Assembly (NCBI GenBank): GCA_963971575.1
Contig: OZ020616.1
Span: 41,382,250-41,446,249, forward strand
Length of the DNA stretch: 64,000 nucleotides
Direction: 5' to 3'
Source of the DNA: Liopterus haemorrhoidalis
Lineage: Eukaryota > Arthropoda > Insecta > Coleoptera > Dytiscidae
The translations under genes were made by a program, and so were the position numbers. This document shows, piece by piece, positions 34,440-45,984 of the stretch. Below the pieces are notes generated by a model. The model had not been told where the DNA came from and did no database searches. It worked only from the letters and a program-made list of their open reading frames with translations. Each line of letters starts with the position of its first letter. Position 1 is the first letter of the stretch.

Positions 34440-35105
34440 CGTATTGATTGCTTCAATTACTGATACACCAGTGGACCCCGCAGGGGCAGTTCATAATGGC
34501 CATAACACCTGTCTATTTATCGAGCTTTCGGGTCTGATGATCCCGCGTACCCTGAATCACATTTGAGAAGTTCATAATGGTCACAACACCTGACCATATC
34601 GAGCGTTTGAGCCTGATGATCCCACGTACCCTGAATCACGTATCATTTGGGAGGAGACAGTTCAGGGAAGCCGATTGTGGGAATAGCCATCTGTCGTCTC
34701 TTTTATCACCCACTTAAATGCCTACCCACGTGTTTGCCGTGCGTGGAGACCCGTAACGCCGGAGAAGAGGTTCCTGGTCAGTTGAGGGAGACGGCTGCCT
34801 GCGGACAGTATGATCCCAACACGCCTTCTTTGGCCTCAGATTCGGCAAAATAGAAGGCTGAGTCTGGTCAACTCAGTCAGCCGGCTGATGTCACAGTTCA
34901 TGGATAGAGGGGTCTGTGAGAGTGGCTGCAGCTCGCAAGGTTCCAGAGTTGGCTACTCTTGGTTCTCGAGCGGGTGGAGCAGCCCGTGACTACTTCCCCC
35001 GATGCTATATCACTCTGACCTGCCTGGAGCAATGAGACGGTTTGCGGCCAACGTCCCCGGTGTGGGCTCCCTGGTAGGTGGGCATGGCAGGGTGATGAAA
35101 CTTTT
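34440..35105 (+). other. GC-rich island with 81-bp tandem repeat, possible LINE 5' region
   Basis: Composition changes abruptly from AT-rich to about half GC. Two tandem units, 34488-34568 and 34569-34644, share AGTTCATAATGGxCAxAACA, CTGATGATCCC and GTACCCTGAATCAC. Further blocks include GGAGACCCGTAACGCCGG and GGTGGGCATGGCAGGGTGAT. The style (GC-rich with sub-repeats, ending in a short leader) resembles the 5' UTR/promoter of a LINE, but no ORF follows. The 68-codon frame at 34647 has no domain. Confidence 0.4.
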
Positions 35106-36003
35106 TATACGGGTATAACCTGGAGTGATAAAATATCTTTAAATTCCGCTAAAATTGAGATAAACTTCGTAAAAAATCAAACAAGAGACCTCGTCGTGAT
35201 GCTCAGTCATCCATTGAGGGATGTGTAAGGCCTTTTGCAAAGAAGGTAGATAGAACAGAGTTTTGTGCGCCATTGCATCGTTTTCTTGTCGTGAAAGTGA
35301 AAGTAGAGGGCAAATCTTTTAAAGATATGATACATTGGTGCATTGAACAGTTCACGGAAGGCAGATCTATATTTTTCCTATCAGCAATTTCAATGTCCAT
35401 CTTTCTACTGCAAACAAAGCTATTGGAAAAGTAAATGTCTATATAAGTTTAATTTTTTTACTCAGAGAGATGTTATCTTTCCAAATTTTCGTTAGCTATT
35501 CTAGCAGTCAAATGAATTTTATTGTTTTTGAAACCAAATTAAGGACCCTAGGTAAAAAATCTATCAACGAAATCTAAACCCAGCAGTTGACTTAAGTAAT
35601 GTAATAAATTAAATGTTTTATTTTCATATCCAGACATTTTTATATTATATTTTTATGGTTATGGAGTGAGGGAGAGAAACGCATCGAAAAAGTAAGTGCC
35701 TAAGGGCGCTAAAAGTATAAATCCACCACTACTTTACATCCTGTCTACTCTTCAAAATTCATTCCAAACTGTTTGTTGACTTGCTCGTATCTGGTTATTG
35801 TTGTTTACTTAATATGCGGTTACTTCTTTGCATGTACGGGCATTCAATTATCGCCGCGGTCAAACAACTTAGCGGTAAAAAATAGATTGTGCGCGCTTTT
35901 CCTAGAACTGTGATAACCCCTTGAAAATGTCAACTGTCCAAATCCAATATAAGTGAGAACGACTTAAGCTTAGTGAAATCAACCTAGTATTTGTTTTTAT
36001 AAT
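35106..36003. other. Unannotated stretch
   Basis: A plus-strand frame of about 93 codons (about 35156-35434: LRKKSNKRPRRDAQSSIEG...) has a basic start but no recognisable motif and no clear start codon. Confidence 0.35.
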
Positions 36004-36050
36004 TCTCTCTCTCTCTCTCTCTCCCTCTCTCTCTCTCTCTCCCTCTCTCT
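36004..36050. repeat. (CT)n microsatellite
   Basis: About 47 bp of CT repeats with two CCCT interruptions. Confidence 0.97.
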
Positions 36051-36378
36051 ACTTCGCTTCCTGACTGCTGTTGACTTCTAGATCTTGTTTTGTAGTGTTG
36101 GTCATTCTAAATATTATCTGTATAAGGCAAAAATTTTAAAAGGTCTCCGACCAAAGTCAATTGTGTACAGTATCAGGTTTCCTGCTATTGGCTCAGTTAG
36201 AATAACGTTAGAACTGTAAGAACTATAAGACAAACTCTGAGATAGGCAAACTAATATGCACGTTTGTCGTAACTATGCCTAAACAATGAATCAATCTGCT
36301 AGACAAAGTACACAGTTGTAATTCTTTTGCTAGCGGCCAGTGTGAGTGAGAGAAAAAGAAATCAGTACGTTAGTTACA
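36051..36378. other. Unannotated stretch
   Basis: No recognisable feature. Confidence 0.5.
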
Positions 36379-36386
36379 ATTTAAGT

Positions 36387-36959
36387 CAGGGGTTCTTAAA
36401 CTTATGTAGTCTGAGGATCCCTTCTTGAACAACTTTTTTTTTGCGGACCCCATCCCAACCTTAGGCATTTTACGGCGTTCTTGAGACTCAATAATCACAT
36501 AGGCACTACGTTATAATAAATATTGGTAGAAATGTAGCTCTGATTATTTTAGTAAATGGTCTTGCGGATTTATAGAGATGAACATTTTTATTGGCATATA
36601 TAATAAAAAACATAAAATGAATAAAAATAGTAGTAAAAGAATTAATAAAGTTACAAATTAAAATAAAAACATTTCTTGGTCAAAAATTGGTCAAAATAGA
36701 TCTTATTATAATATGTTTTCCATTAATAATTTGCAGCTGAATAAAAATAATTAAATGTTTACTAATTATTGTTAAGTTATGTCAATAACTAGTTATGTAA
36801 CAACAAATACAAAAAGTCTTGACCATGTAGGATTTTTATTAAATAAGTTATTTGAATAAAAGCGAAAAGTTGGGGAATGTAAAATTAATATCAAAATTGT
36901 TTCGCGGACCCCCGGTAATGGCACCCAAGGGTCCGCGGACCACAGTTTAAGAACCGCTG
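36387..36959. mobile_element. 573-bp hAT MITE
   Basis: Termini CAGGGGTTCTTAAACTT and (inverted) CAGCGGTTCTTAAACTGT, followed by GCGGACCCC-type motifs, flanked by a perfect 8-bp duplication ATTTAAGT (36379-36386, 36960-36967). The ends follow the CAGxGGTTCTxAAACT pattern of a widespread hAT group. Non-coding. Confidence 0.93.
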
Positions 36960-36967
36960 ATTTAAGT

Positions 36968-38131
36968 AATATGGCGTTGATCGGACAACTTTTAAAAATG
37001 CTAGTAAACCACTACTTTTTAGATTTATTTATCCTGAACTTTCAATCCTTTTTATTTCTGAATTTTTCCATTAACTAACACTGTTGTTACGATAAAAATT
37101 TAGAGTCGGAAAAAATGGTTGGTTATCGGCAAATATCACCTCATTTACGGTTAAACAAATTGATTACGCGCATTTCATCGATTTAAGTAAACCCTAATTT
37201 GTAGAAAATGCTCGCCATTTCATTGATATCAACAAGAGGGGTTGCACCCTCTAGGAAATGTGACCTATATCTGAGACCAGGCGTCAAATACAGAAATGAT
37301 TGATTGTAGACTAATGCAAAATACTCTGGACATTAAAGATAAATTAATAAATTAATCTAGAAAAAAGTTTTAGATAATTTAATGCATTTTAAATTAATTG
37401 AACTCAAGTTTTATTTGCGAAATGTTTATGCAAAATGGGGCATGTCCATATAAAACTGTTTTTCAGAAAATGCAAAAATTTATATCTCGCAAACGTTTCT
37501 GTTTAAAAATTTGAATTTGAAAACACGGGTTCATTGGAAAAATTGTATATCTAGTATATCGAAAATTCAAATAATATGACGTGGCTACACAGATTTTCAT
37601 AATAAAATTTTAATATGTGTGTTTTTCAGGAACTCTTTGAACAAGCTCCGATTTCTGCTATCTCCATTATGGCTTATGGCTCACACAACGAGAAACTACG
37701 CAACACTGCGTAGCGCGTGGGTTGCGGTAGGCCGACGAAATCCGTGGCAATCGACGAAAACCGAAACCGACGATAACCGAAGTCAACGAAAACCAAGGTA
37801 CCACTGTATATGCTTTTTGAACCCTTTGTGTTTAGATGGTAAATATGGCATGATTAATCAAGAACTTTTGGGTTCTAAATGGCCCGCGGATATAAATACT
37901 ACTAAAGAGACCAAATATGTTACAAAAATTTGTTGAAAAAGAACATGCCGCATTTTTCCAGAACGCTCTTCATTTATAAAATTTTTACATGTAAAAATTT
38001 ATATGCAAAACCATAAGAATAAATAATTTAAATGAATTTAAGCCGACTTGTGAACGTGTAGGTAATTCAAAAATTTTCTCCTTAAATGTATTTTCAATGT
38101 CCAAAAATTTTCCAATAAATACTGGAAAACA
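36968..38131. other. Unannotated stretch
   Basis: A 105-codon plus-strand frame at 37619-37936 has no recognisable domain and sits in CGACGAAAxCCG-type simple repeats (37730-37790). A short palindrome ATAAAATTTTTACATGTAAAAATTTAT lies near 37976-38002. Confidence 0.45.
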
Positions 38132-38133
38132 TA

Positions 38134-39308
38134 GGGGAGAGTAGCCGAATTTGGACCATCGCCTAAGTTGGACCACTATCGTAACTTGACCTGCATAAGG
38201 CATTTAAGCAGCAAAACATAATTTAAAAGGGGATGGACGTAAACTTGTCTGATGCAATCATTTTTATAACAGCGCACCTCATGGTTGCAGTTAGTGAAGT
38301 GTTATTAGTATTTACATACCATCAATTAAATATTTTATCAATAAGGCCAATAGTCTTTAGACTGTTTCAAAGTAAGTAACAAAATATATTTTTATATCTG
38401 CAGAGAGTAAACTTGTCTGGCTACAATTTACTATATTAGTTTTATTAATCTAGTTCAAATGTAAGGTTAGGTGAAACATTTTAAAATGTTTATAAAAGTA
38501 GCTCAAGTTGGATCACAATCAGTCGCCTGAATTGGACCGGTCCAATTCAGATGTCTAAATTGCTAAATGAAGCATACGGCCGAGCAGCCACTGTAGCTAT
38601 AGCTGAAAGTGCTTTCCGTACCTCCGGTATTTGGCCTGGAAATAGACATATCTTTCAGGACCACCAGTTTGCAGCATCCGATATTTTATAGTGTTCTGCT
38701 AACCCTGCTGAAATCGCAGTAAATACTACAGGTAGGCCTAATACACCAACATATATGTCTTTAAGAGACAGTACAAGTAATAATAGTGATTTTGCTGTTG
38801 ATTATGTACCTCGGGAGAAAGAAAATTAAAAATGAATTAGAAAAAGTCAATGATAAAAAGACTAACAAAGTAAAATTACCAAATGTTGGACCAAAAAGAC
38901 AAAGAATAAAAACTAAGACTACATGGTTTTGTATTATATGTGAGGAAATGAAGGAAGATGAGATGATACAGTGCATAAAATGTCACACTTGGGTCCATAC
39001 ACAGTGTGCTGGAGTCAGTGCAAAAATCAAAAGTACTGTTGCTTCAATTGTGTTTAAGTATATTGATGGTCCATCTTGGAAAACCTCTGGTCCATCCTAA
39101 GAAACCAGTTTCTTTAATTGGACCGATGACACGATTTTTATGTATTGATTTTTCACTACTCAATATAATTATTATTTTTAAATAAATTGTATTTTTTGAA
39201 GACATAAACAATAACTTTTTTTTCCACTACTTCCTTTTTATTAAAAATACTTGTACATCCCTATATATTAAAAAATTCTTAAGTGGTCCAAATTTGGCTA
39301 CTCTCCCC
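38134..39308 (+). mobile_element. Pogo-like element, internally deleted
   Basis: 25-bp inverted ends (GGGGAGAGTAGCC then AATTTGGACCA, one mismatch) flanked by TA (38132-38133, 39309-39310). GGACC motifs recur sub-terminally. The only coding part left is the transposase C-terminus; the CENP-B-like HTH and the DDE core are missing. Confidence 0.85.
38540..39100 (+). pseudogene. Pogo-like transposase C-terminus with PHD-like finger
   Basis: Plus-strand frame from about 38550: MSKLLNEAYGRAATVAIAES, then AFRTSGIWPGNRHIFQDHQF, the segment after the DDE core of pogo/Tigger transposases (AFxxTGIxPxNxxxFxDxxF). A stop (TAG) follows SDIL. A second frame to 39100 encodes KRQRIKTKTTWFCIICEEMK, then EDEMIQCIKCHTWVHTQCAG, a C-x2-C...C-x2-C-x4-H-x2-C pattern of a PHD-like finger. 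A stop at 39098-39100 ends it. PHD-like C-terminal fingers are known in some insect pogo-type transposases. Non-functional. Confidence 0.8.
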
Positions 39309-39453
39309 TATAAGTCATTAGAGTAAGTACGTGTGTTACAAATATTCATGTAGAGGCCTACGTTAGGTCATTTTTCGCCTCGAAAATAATTATTTGTTTA
39401 ACTAGGAAGAAAAGTTGTAGTTTTACCAGAATTTGCTGGTTCGTAGCCTAGAC
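39309..39453. other. Short spacer
   Basis: No feature seen between the pogo-like element and the next hAT MITE. Confidence 0.5.
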
Positions 39454-39855
39454 CAGTGATAGCGAACGTATAACTTGTGGGTCACACAGTGACCCGTATG
39501 ACGATTTCAAATGATCCGTACAAAAGAAGTTCTTTGTAGTTGAATAATCTAAAGAGAGATTCTAGGATAACTATGGTTGGGTCTAAGCGAGCGCCTTAAC
39601 GAAACATGTTAGGAAAATCGACAAATATGATTATAATAGCGAGGTAGAATTTAACTATATACCTGTATTATATACGCCAAACACAAGGCCGCTAGCTCAG
39701 GTAGATGAACAAGATTAACAGGGGTTCTACATAAATACATACACACTAAAGCAGCAGATTTTTATTTACGCATTATATATTTGACCCACGATTTGAATCT
39801 ACTAAATTTTAAATTCAGTTTTTACCCGTCTGGGAAAAAAGGTTCGTTTTCTCTG
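39454..39855. mobile_element. 402-bp hAT MITE (AGTGATxGCxAACG family)
   Basis: Left end CAGTGATAGCGAACGTAT, right end (inverted) CAGAGAAAACGAACC. Duplication GCCTAGAC / GCCTAGGC (39446-39453, 39856-39863; 7 of 8). It is paralogous to the interrupted element 46731-48328: both share GTGGGTCACACAGT, CTAGCTCAGGTAGA and GATTTGAATCTAC. Confidence 0.85.
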
Positions 39856-40084
39856 GCCTAGGCAAAGCCGAGGCTTTACAGTCTTAAACTTTATTTTGAT
39901 AAAATATCCTCCGTACATTTTTATGGAACTTGCAGATGTTGAAAAGTATGATTTCGAAGAATTTGGCTTTCTTAGATAACTAAAGACAATTTCCCACCCC
40001 TTATAGGTTTTAGTGTTGTTTATAATACTTATCAGTGAATATTTCCACACTATATGCAGACGTTCAGTAGTGCAATTCCATCAG

Positions 40085-40690
40085 TGTATACAAATCAGTA
40101 CAAAATGAAAAGAAATATAATATTGAAATTAGACAAAAACGTAAGTGAAGGAGAAGAACATCTCTAGGTTGGGCAGAATTCGTTCGTTTTCGCAACATAT
40201 TTAACACTGGGGCTGCCAGAAGATTCTTCTGGGAGACTTTGTCGGTCAAATATGACTGACATGGCAGTCAGAGTTTTAAAGGTACGTATTGCCTGTCATG
40301 ACATATCGCTGAAATTCTTATTCTAATAAAAACGTCTGCCCAAAAACTGTAAATAGAACAAATGTCCATGAAACAAACACTGCTTGAAATTACTCTTAGG
40401 GACAAGTATCCAATGAAGAAATAAGACCTAAACTGTCCGATATCATCTCCAGAGTGGCGTCAATGAAATAGAGATGGGCAGGACATCTAGCCATTCAAGC
40501 GACAATATATGGACCAAAACAATCTTGCAATGGAAATCATGGCAAGAAAAAAGAAGTACAGAAATACCATCTTGCGGAACTGATGACATCAGGCGAATAC
40601 AAACTAGATGAAACAAGTACAGGACCGTGAAAACTGATTTGCTAAAAGGAGGCCTATAATCAACAATGGATGACAATGTCTGGGTGATAA
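40085..40690 (+). pseudogene. LINE reverse-transcriptase C-terminal remnant
   Basis: Broken plus-strand frames give SLGWAEFVRFRNIF, then TLLEITLRDKYPMKK, DIISRVASMK-stop-RWAGHLA, and (after a frameshift) WTKTILQWKSWQ and DDIRRIQTR. This is the thumb and C-terminal order of insect LINE RTs (LGWAAFxKL ... MLGISLRDxI ... RWAGHxAR ... RPPTRWxDDI), so the identification is secure although it has many stops and indels. Confidence 0.78.
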
Positions 40691-41970
40691 TGATCATGCA
40701 TCGATAAGTGAAAAAAAGCCGTGCTTCGTATAGTAGACTTTACCAATTAATGGCACTTGCCTGGAATTTAACTGGCTGTTAATACAAGATATGCTTGTAT
40801 TGTGTAAATCCCGTAATTGTTTTCTTGTATAACCAATAAACTATTAAGGTTAGTAGTAGTTATGCAGGTAGACCCACGCAAGTTTACCTGTGCTGTTATA
40901 TCGGATTTTCTAATGCACCCACATGCTATAGTTTTACTTTAAAGTGTTCGGCTTTCTATGGCATCAACGAACAATGCTGTGACGATAGTTAACCTTGTTA
41001 ATAGTTACAAAATAGTGTCATAAATGTAAAATTATACGCGATGTATGCTGTAAAGATTGGTTGAAAAGAAGTGAACGTTATTCACACGCGAACTTATAAA
41101 AGGAAATGAATTTGCACTTAAAGATTAGTATTATTATTTACGGATGGATGAAGAAACCTATTTAAGGAAACAAGACGTCGAAAACACTTGGTACGTGGCA
41201 ACTGAGCAAGTGTCAGTCTGTCGCTAGGCACACACCGGTAAACCTTCACAACAAATAACTATATATTGTAGTTTTATCTTCTACACGTTCAGGTATACTG
41301 GAGCGCGCCTTTTCAAGTATATCTCACAAGTATATTTATACGTGTGTGGTTCGCCCTTTGTACTCAAGTGTCAAATTGTCACTCAAATGTCTGTTTGTTT
41401 GTCTGTATATATGGTTGAAATTATTAGCAAATGACTGGACCTAGATAGTTGAAATTAGAATGATCTAGGAATAATAGTCATTCGTACACCAAGTACGTAA
41501 AATTCCGGTTAAGCACAGGAGAGTGAAGACAGTAAATTTTACTGTGCAATAAAGACGTACTTCCCACACGAAAAACAATACGTGAAACCTTACTTTTCCG
41601 ACAGTTGTTCCGAAAAAAATGTACTCTTTTGTAAAATTATCTTTACGTATTCGTTTTATATTTACTTTTGATGACTAGATTTTATGGTTGAAGTTATATT
41701 TCCCAGTGCACAATTTTTTATTATTGATGATAAGGTATAACATTAAATTTGAAAATAACTAGTTACTAAATGATCTATAATAGTCTATATTTTTAGATTA
41801 GGGAGATAATAGATTATCTATGAAAAATTTAAATGAAACACATTTTACGTATTTACATAATTTAAAAGGCACATAAATAAGTTAAAAAACCATGCCACAC
41901 AAGTGTCATTTTGATTTAAAGGCTCGAATAAAGAATAAATAAATGTATTAAGTAAGTTACAAATTTAAAA
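40691..41970. other. Unannotated stretch
   Basis: No coding block recognised. GTCTGTTTGTTTGTCTGTA near 41388 is a short simple repeat. Confidence 0.5.
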
Positions 41971-42408
41971 AATTGATGTGAAGTGTGAATTTTCACACAT
42001 TTAAGGATTTCGCAGGTATTTAGTAAGTGAATGATGATTATTTAGGATGCCAAAACAAATTTTATGTTAAAATATTTTTTTTGTTAATTTTAATTCGAAT
42101 GCCTTATACCATTATTTAGGTTTCTAAATATGTGCAGTATTTTTTTTTTATATAGCAAGGTTCATTAAGAATTTGAAAATTGCGCCTATGGCTTCCATTG
42201 GTTGTTATAAGCTCCGCCCCTCTGATTTCCTGTACATTGAAACAGAATTAAATTATAATTTCAACAATATCCACTGGTTATTAAATTTACGCTTTTAAAA
42301 ATAAAATGCAACATTTGCCAAAATATAACTAGAATTTTGAAAAAAAAAATAAACAAAATAAAAATGTAAAAAAAAACAAAAAATAATATTGGCTCCTCTC
42401 GCAGGGAT

Positions 42409-42458
42409 AGAACTGATTTAGTTGGGTAAGAAGCCAGCGCTATGATCATTACACCAGG
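42409..42458 (-). promoter_or_regulatory. tRNA-like module in HINE copy C
   Basis: On the minus strand: A-box-like TGGTGTAATGATC and B-box-like AGTTCTATCCC, then a T-rich run. Position equals the modules in copies A, B and D. Confidence 0.45.
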
Positions 42459-42738
42459 ATACACCTACTAGTCTAGCGTGTTACATAAGTATAACTTGTG
42501 TACATTATTAGCCAATAAACTAAATAAATGCATTTTTTTCCAAAAACATAATCTGATCAAAAATTCCTGTTTTACTATTCCGGTTCACACCAATGTACAT
42601 TACTTAGAATTATTTCAGATTTTTAGTTTAATTTTTTTTTTTTCGATGAGCACTTATTTTTTTATATTTTTAGGGGAATATGTTTTTTAGATGTTTTAGT
42701 ATTTTTCCTATATGCGGGTCAAAGTTTTTGTATAAGCT

Positions 42739-43086
42739 CCAGAACAATCCAAATTACATAACGTACAATACAGAACAATTTAATTTACAATATATTACAT
42801 ATTCTCATTTCTTTCTTCTTGCTCCAGTGTCACTCTCTTTCTTCCTATTCTCATATTTGGTTTCCCTCTCCGATCTCCCTCCTTTTTGCTTCCAGTTCTC
42901 TCGCCCATCTTTCATTTATTTTATTCCATTATCTTCCCTTCCAACCGTTTCTTCTCCCCTCCTCCTATCTCCCTTCCTTCCTCCCAATTTGTTGTTCTGG
43001 TTATTTTATTTATTTTATTTCTATTTGTAAGGGCTAATACCCTGAACGCCGCAAGGCCTAGGGAGAAATAAAGAATATTATTAGAG
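42739..43086 (+). mobile_element. Retroposon insertion with 11-bp target duplication
   Basis: TTGTATAAGCT flanks both sides (42728-42738, 43087-43097). The insert is pyrimidine-rich and ends GGGCTAATACCCTGAACGCC... AAATAAAGAATATTATTAGAG, containing AATAAA near its 3' end. It is most likely the 5'-truncated 3' UTR of a LINE. Open frames in it are composition artefacts. Confidence 0.75.
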
Positions 43087-43221
43087 TTGTATAAGCTTGC
43101 CAAATTTCAACTCTCAAGGTTTAGCCGTTTGGCTACAATTTTTACCGAACAGACAGACAGACAGACAGACAGACGACCAAATGACGGTATAAGGTTTTTT
43201 TTGTCATACCTACAAAACCCT

Positions 43222-44339
43222 AAAAATTGATAATAGCTTTATTCCCGGATGAAATTTCTAATAAGGCACCAAGAGTTAAGGAATAATTTCATGCACTGAT
43301 TTAATGTACCTGTCAACTTTATACATGTTAGATATTCTTGTCACCGTGGACGCTAAATGTATCTAAGTGATAAGATTGTAATCACAGTATATTAAATTTA
43401 AGTGGAAGATAGTTTAATTATCAAATTCATCGAAACTAATAAAGCGCATGTTCTAACTAAGAGTTTTTGTTCTAATATATAAATACATTTAACTTACTAA
43501 GAACAGGTTACGTAATTGTACGAAGACTACTACGGATAACAAATGTTATTTCATACGTGAACGCTAAAAGGAATAAAGAGCATGCGGGGTTTGTTAAAAT
43601 CTGTAAAAAACTAATAAAACAATGAAACGGGGTTAATTTTAGTACTTAAAAAACATTAAAATACAATTAACAATTAAACTACTTATATATGTATAAACTT
43701 TAATAATTTGTTCGATTTTTGATGTTAATATGTCTTTAAAATCAGTCGGAGGTATGGACTGCATGTTCAAGAATCTGACAGTCAAGAAAATATGTCAGAC
43801 TTTAAGCGCATATATCTCAGAAAGTATACGATGCATGGGGAAGTTAATGGTGTCAATGGATTGAGGACAGATGTAAAATTTATTTAAATTGTATCAGCCT
43901 CTGTCTACGCACCCCGTGCGAAATCGCGAAATCGTAGATTACGTAATCGGAACTAGTTGGCGTGCTCAGTTAAATTCGGAGGCCCATAGCGTGCGAGCGT
44001 GCGGGATGATTTTCGTGAAAAAACTTTAAATTGGACTACTTAACTCTTTAAATTGTTCGGTTCGTCGAAGACTATGTAAATGTATAACTTCAGTTCAATA
44101 GTTCAATCGAACCAGAATTGCGGAAGTTATGAACCATGTGTGCAAAAATTTGTGCTTCAAAATCAAAATATCGTGATATATTCGTTAAACGGATATCAGT
44201 CCAACGATCAAAATCCAATAGATCAGATCCTGAGGAATCTTAAAATATGCCACACACCCAGTGGCAGCAGGTATATAAGAGCTGCAGAACTACAGCACCC
44301 CAAAATAAAATTAACTTAAACAGTACAGACGTCTATGAT
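43222..44339. other. Unannotated stretch
   Basis: A 79-codon frame at 44080-44319 has no recognisable motif. GCGAAATCGCGAAATCG near 43918 is a short repeat. Confidence 0.4.
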
Positions 44340-44363
44340 TTTTACCAACCGCCAACATATATA

Positions 44364-45616
44364 CCAGGTCAACAAGTATGAAATGCGTTTTTTTTTTTTT
44401 AATAAAACACATTAAACTCATAAGAACATTAAAAGTTTATTTATTCAAAGTATGCTCCATTAGAAGTTATACATTTTTCCCATCTTTCAGGCAATTTATG
44501 AATACCTCGCCAGTAGAACTCTTCCCCTTTCCCCACAAATCATTCATCTAGCCATTCTTTCACATTTTCATATGAACAAAAGTGATGCTCGGTAAGTGCG
44601 TGACCCATCGATACGAACAAGTGGTAATCTGAAGGGGCCAAGTCTGGTGAGTAAGCGGCATGGGGTAGCACTTCCCACTTGAGTGCCTCCAATGTGTTGC
44701 AAACTGCTTTTGTCTTAAGTGATGGAGCGTTATCCGGAAGAAAGATTACCTTGTGCTGTCTTCTTTCATATTCTGGTCGTTTCATGAGCAGCGAATGGTT
44801 CAATTCGATCAGTTGTTGTTGGTAGCGTTGGGTATTAACTGTTTCACCAGGTTTGAACAATTCATAATAGACCACACCCTTTTGATCCCACCAAGTACAG
44901 AGCATTGTCTTTTTGCCAAAGCGATTCGGTCTTGCAGTTGATGTGGATGGTGAGCCTGGGTGCACCCATGATTTTTTGCGTTTGGGATTTTCAAAATAAA
45001 TCCATTTTTCATCACCAGTAATGATACGATGTAAAAAAGACTTTCTTTTGTATCGTGCAAGCAAAATTTCACAAGTGTTTTTACGTTTTTCCATCTGCCT
45101 CTCATTCAATGCATGTGGAACCCATCTGCCGACTTTCTGGATCTTACCCATCTCTCGTAGGCGATTGGAAACAGCTTGTTGACTAACGCCTAACTGCTCT
45201 GCTAGTTGTTTTTGTGATTGACTATCGTCTTCCTGTAGCAATGTTTCCAATTTTGTATCTTCATATTTTTTTGGAGGTTTTCCATGTTCTTTGTCTATAA
45301 GATCTAAGTCACCACTTTTAAAACGCCGAAACCATCTTTCACACGTATCTTGCGATGGAGCATATTCACCTTCTCGAAGCAGTCGGTATGATTCAGCAGC
45401 AGTTTTTTTCAAATGAAAACAAAACAGTAGTACTCTCCGCCAATGCTCTTTATTTGGCACAAAAATTTGACATTTTTAACACAGTAAAACAAAACTATAT
45501 GATCACTTTTCAAATTATAACCTACACGCATTTGACACTTAATGATAACTTTACAAAACGCCACTAGTTTGCGCGGCAAGTTTGAAAAAAATCCGCATTT
45601 CATACTTGTAGACCTA
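44364..45616 (-). mobile_element. Nearly complete Mos1-like mariner
   Basis: 1253 bp. Ends CCAGGTCAACAAGTATGAAA and (inverted) TAGGTCTACAAGTATGAAA, flanked by TA (44362-44363, 45617-45618). The empty site is visible in the HINE paralogue at 9634. Both ends and nearly the full coding region are present, so this is a recent insertion by window standards. Confidence 0.93.
44441..45473 (-). pseudogene. Mos1-like mariner transposase with two small defects
   Basis: Cut-and-paste transposase of the mauritiana subfamily: HTH region FHLKKTAAESYRLLRE ... CERWFRRFKSGD; second HTH LAEQLGVSQQAVSNRLREMG (residues 86-105, counted from the GTG at 45460); linker GRWVPHALNERQ; catalytic D150 (TGDEKW), D243 (LPDNAP) and D278 (APSDYHLF), i.e. 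DD34D. Defects: one extra T after the ATG at 45471-45473 shifts the start out of frame, and TGA at 44540-44542 truncates the protein about 32 residues early; the original frame continues to the TAA at 44441-44443 (HKLPERWEKCITSNGAYFE). HDNAPSH is altered to PDNAPSL. Almost intact but not functional as read. Confidence 0.92.
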
Positions 45617-45984
45617 TAAGGGAGGTACTGTGATCATACCGATTTTGACATTTCAAAATTTCGATGGATCTCCACAAATTGAGGTCCTTACATAACGTTT
45701 TGACTATTTTTAGCATGATGTCTGTCTGTCGGTCCATGTACACGTACAGAGCAAATTCGGCTAAAAGGATTTTTATGAAACTTTTGACATCAATGGCAAG
45801 AGTTAGTCAACTTTTGGTAAAAATCGGTTAGCTAGAAATGGGAATTTACTCGTGTCGGTTTTAAAATTTTTGCGAATATTTCACAACAGAGAAATATTTC
45901 GAAAACAAAAGCGGGTGGCCACAGCTTTTTTTTATTCTCTTTCTCTCTCTCTCGCTTTAAAGTTACATAATTTTTATTTAAAAA

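Larger units (their letters stand above)
41971..43221 (-). mobile_element. HINE family 1 element, copy C, interrupted
   Basis: Reverse orientation: AATTGATGTGAAGTGTG and hairpin GTGTGAA-TT-TTCACAC at the 3' end, sub-terminal repeat AGGATTTCGCAGGTAT (42003-42018), tRNA-like module at about 42409-42458, CAGACAGACAGACA tract near 43150, and 5' repeat ATACCTACAAAACCCT ending 43221. A retroposon (42739-43086) is inserted between body and tract. Confidence 0.85.
44340..45930 (+). mobile_element. HINE family 2 element, interrupted by a mariner
   Basis: 5' end ACCAACCGCCAACATATATA (44344-44363), then the mariner 44364-45616. It resumes with AAGGGAGGTACTGTGATC, GGTCCTTACATAACGTTTTG, a short GTCTGTCTGTC tract at 45719-45731 and the body. 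The 3' end near 45909-45926 (GGGTGGCCACAGCTTTTTTT) is a damaged hairpin. The copy at 9634 shows the same sequence without the mariner. Confidence 0.85.

Noticed and set aside
34647..34853. 68-codon frame in the GC-rich island
   Set aside because: Proline/cysteine-rich text without domain; better explained as untranslated retrotransposon leader.
37619..37936. 105-codon open frame
   Set aside because: Overlaps simple repeats (CGACGAAA); no domain recognised.
42680..43071. Pro/Leu/Phe-rich frames around 42.7-43.1 kb
   Set aside because: Caused by the pyrimidine-rich retroposon insert; composition only.
44753..44941. Frame opposite the Mos1-like transposase
   Set aside because: Shadow of the real gene on the other strand.
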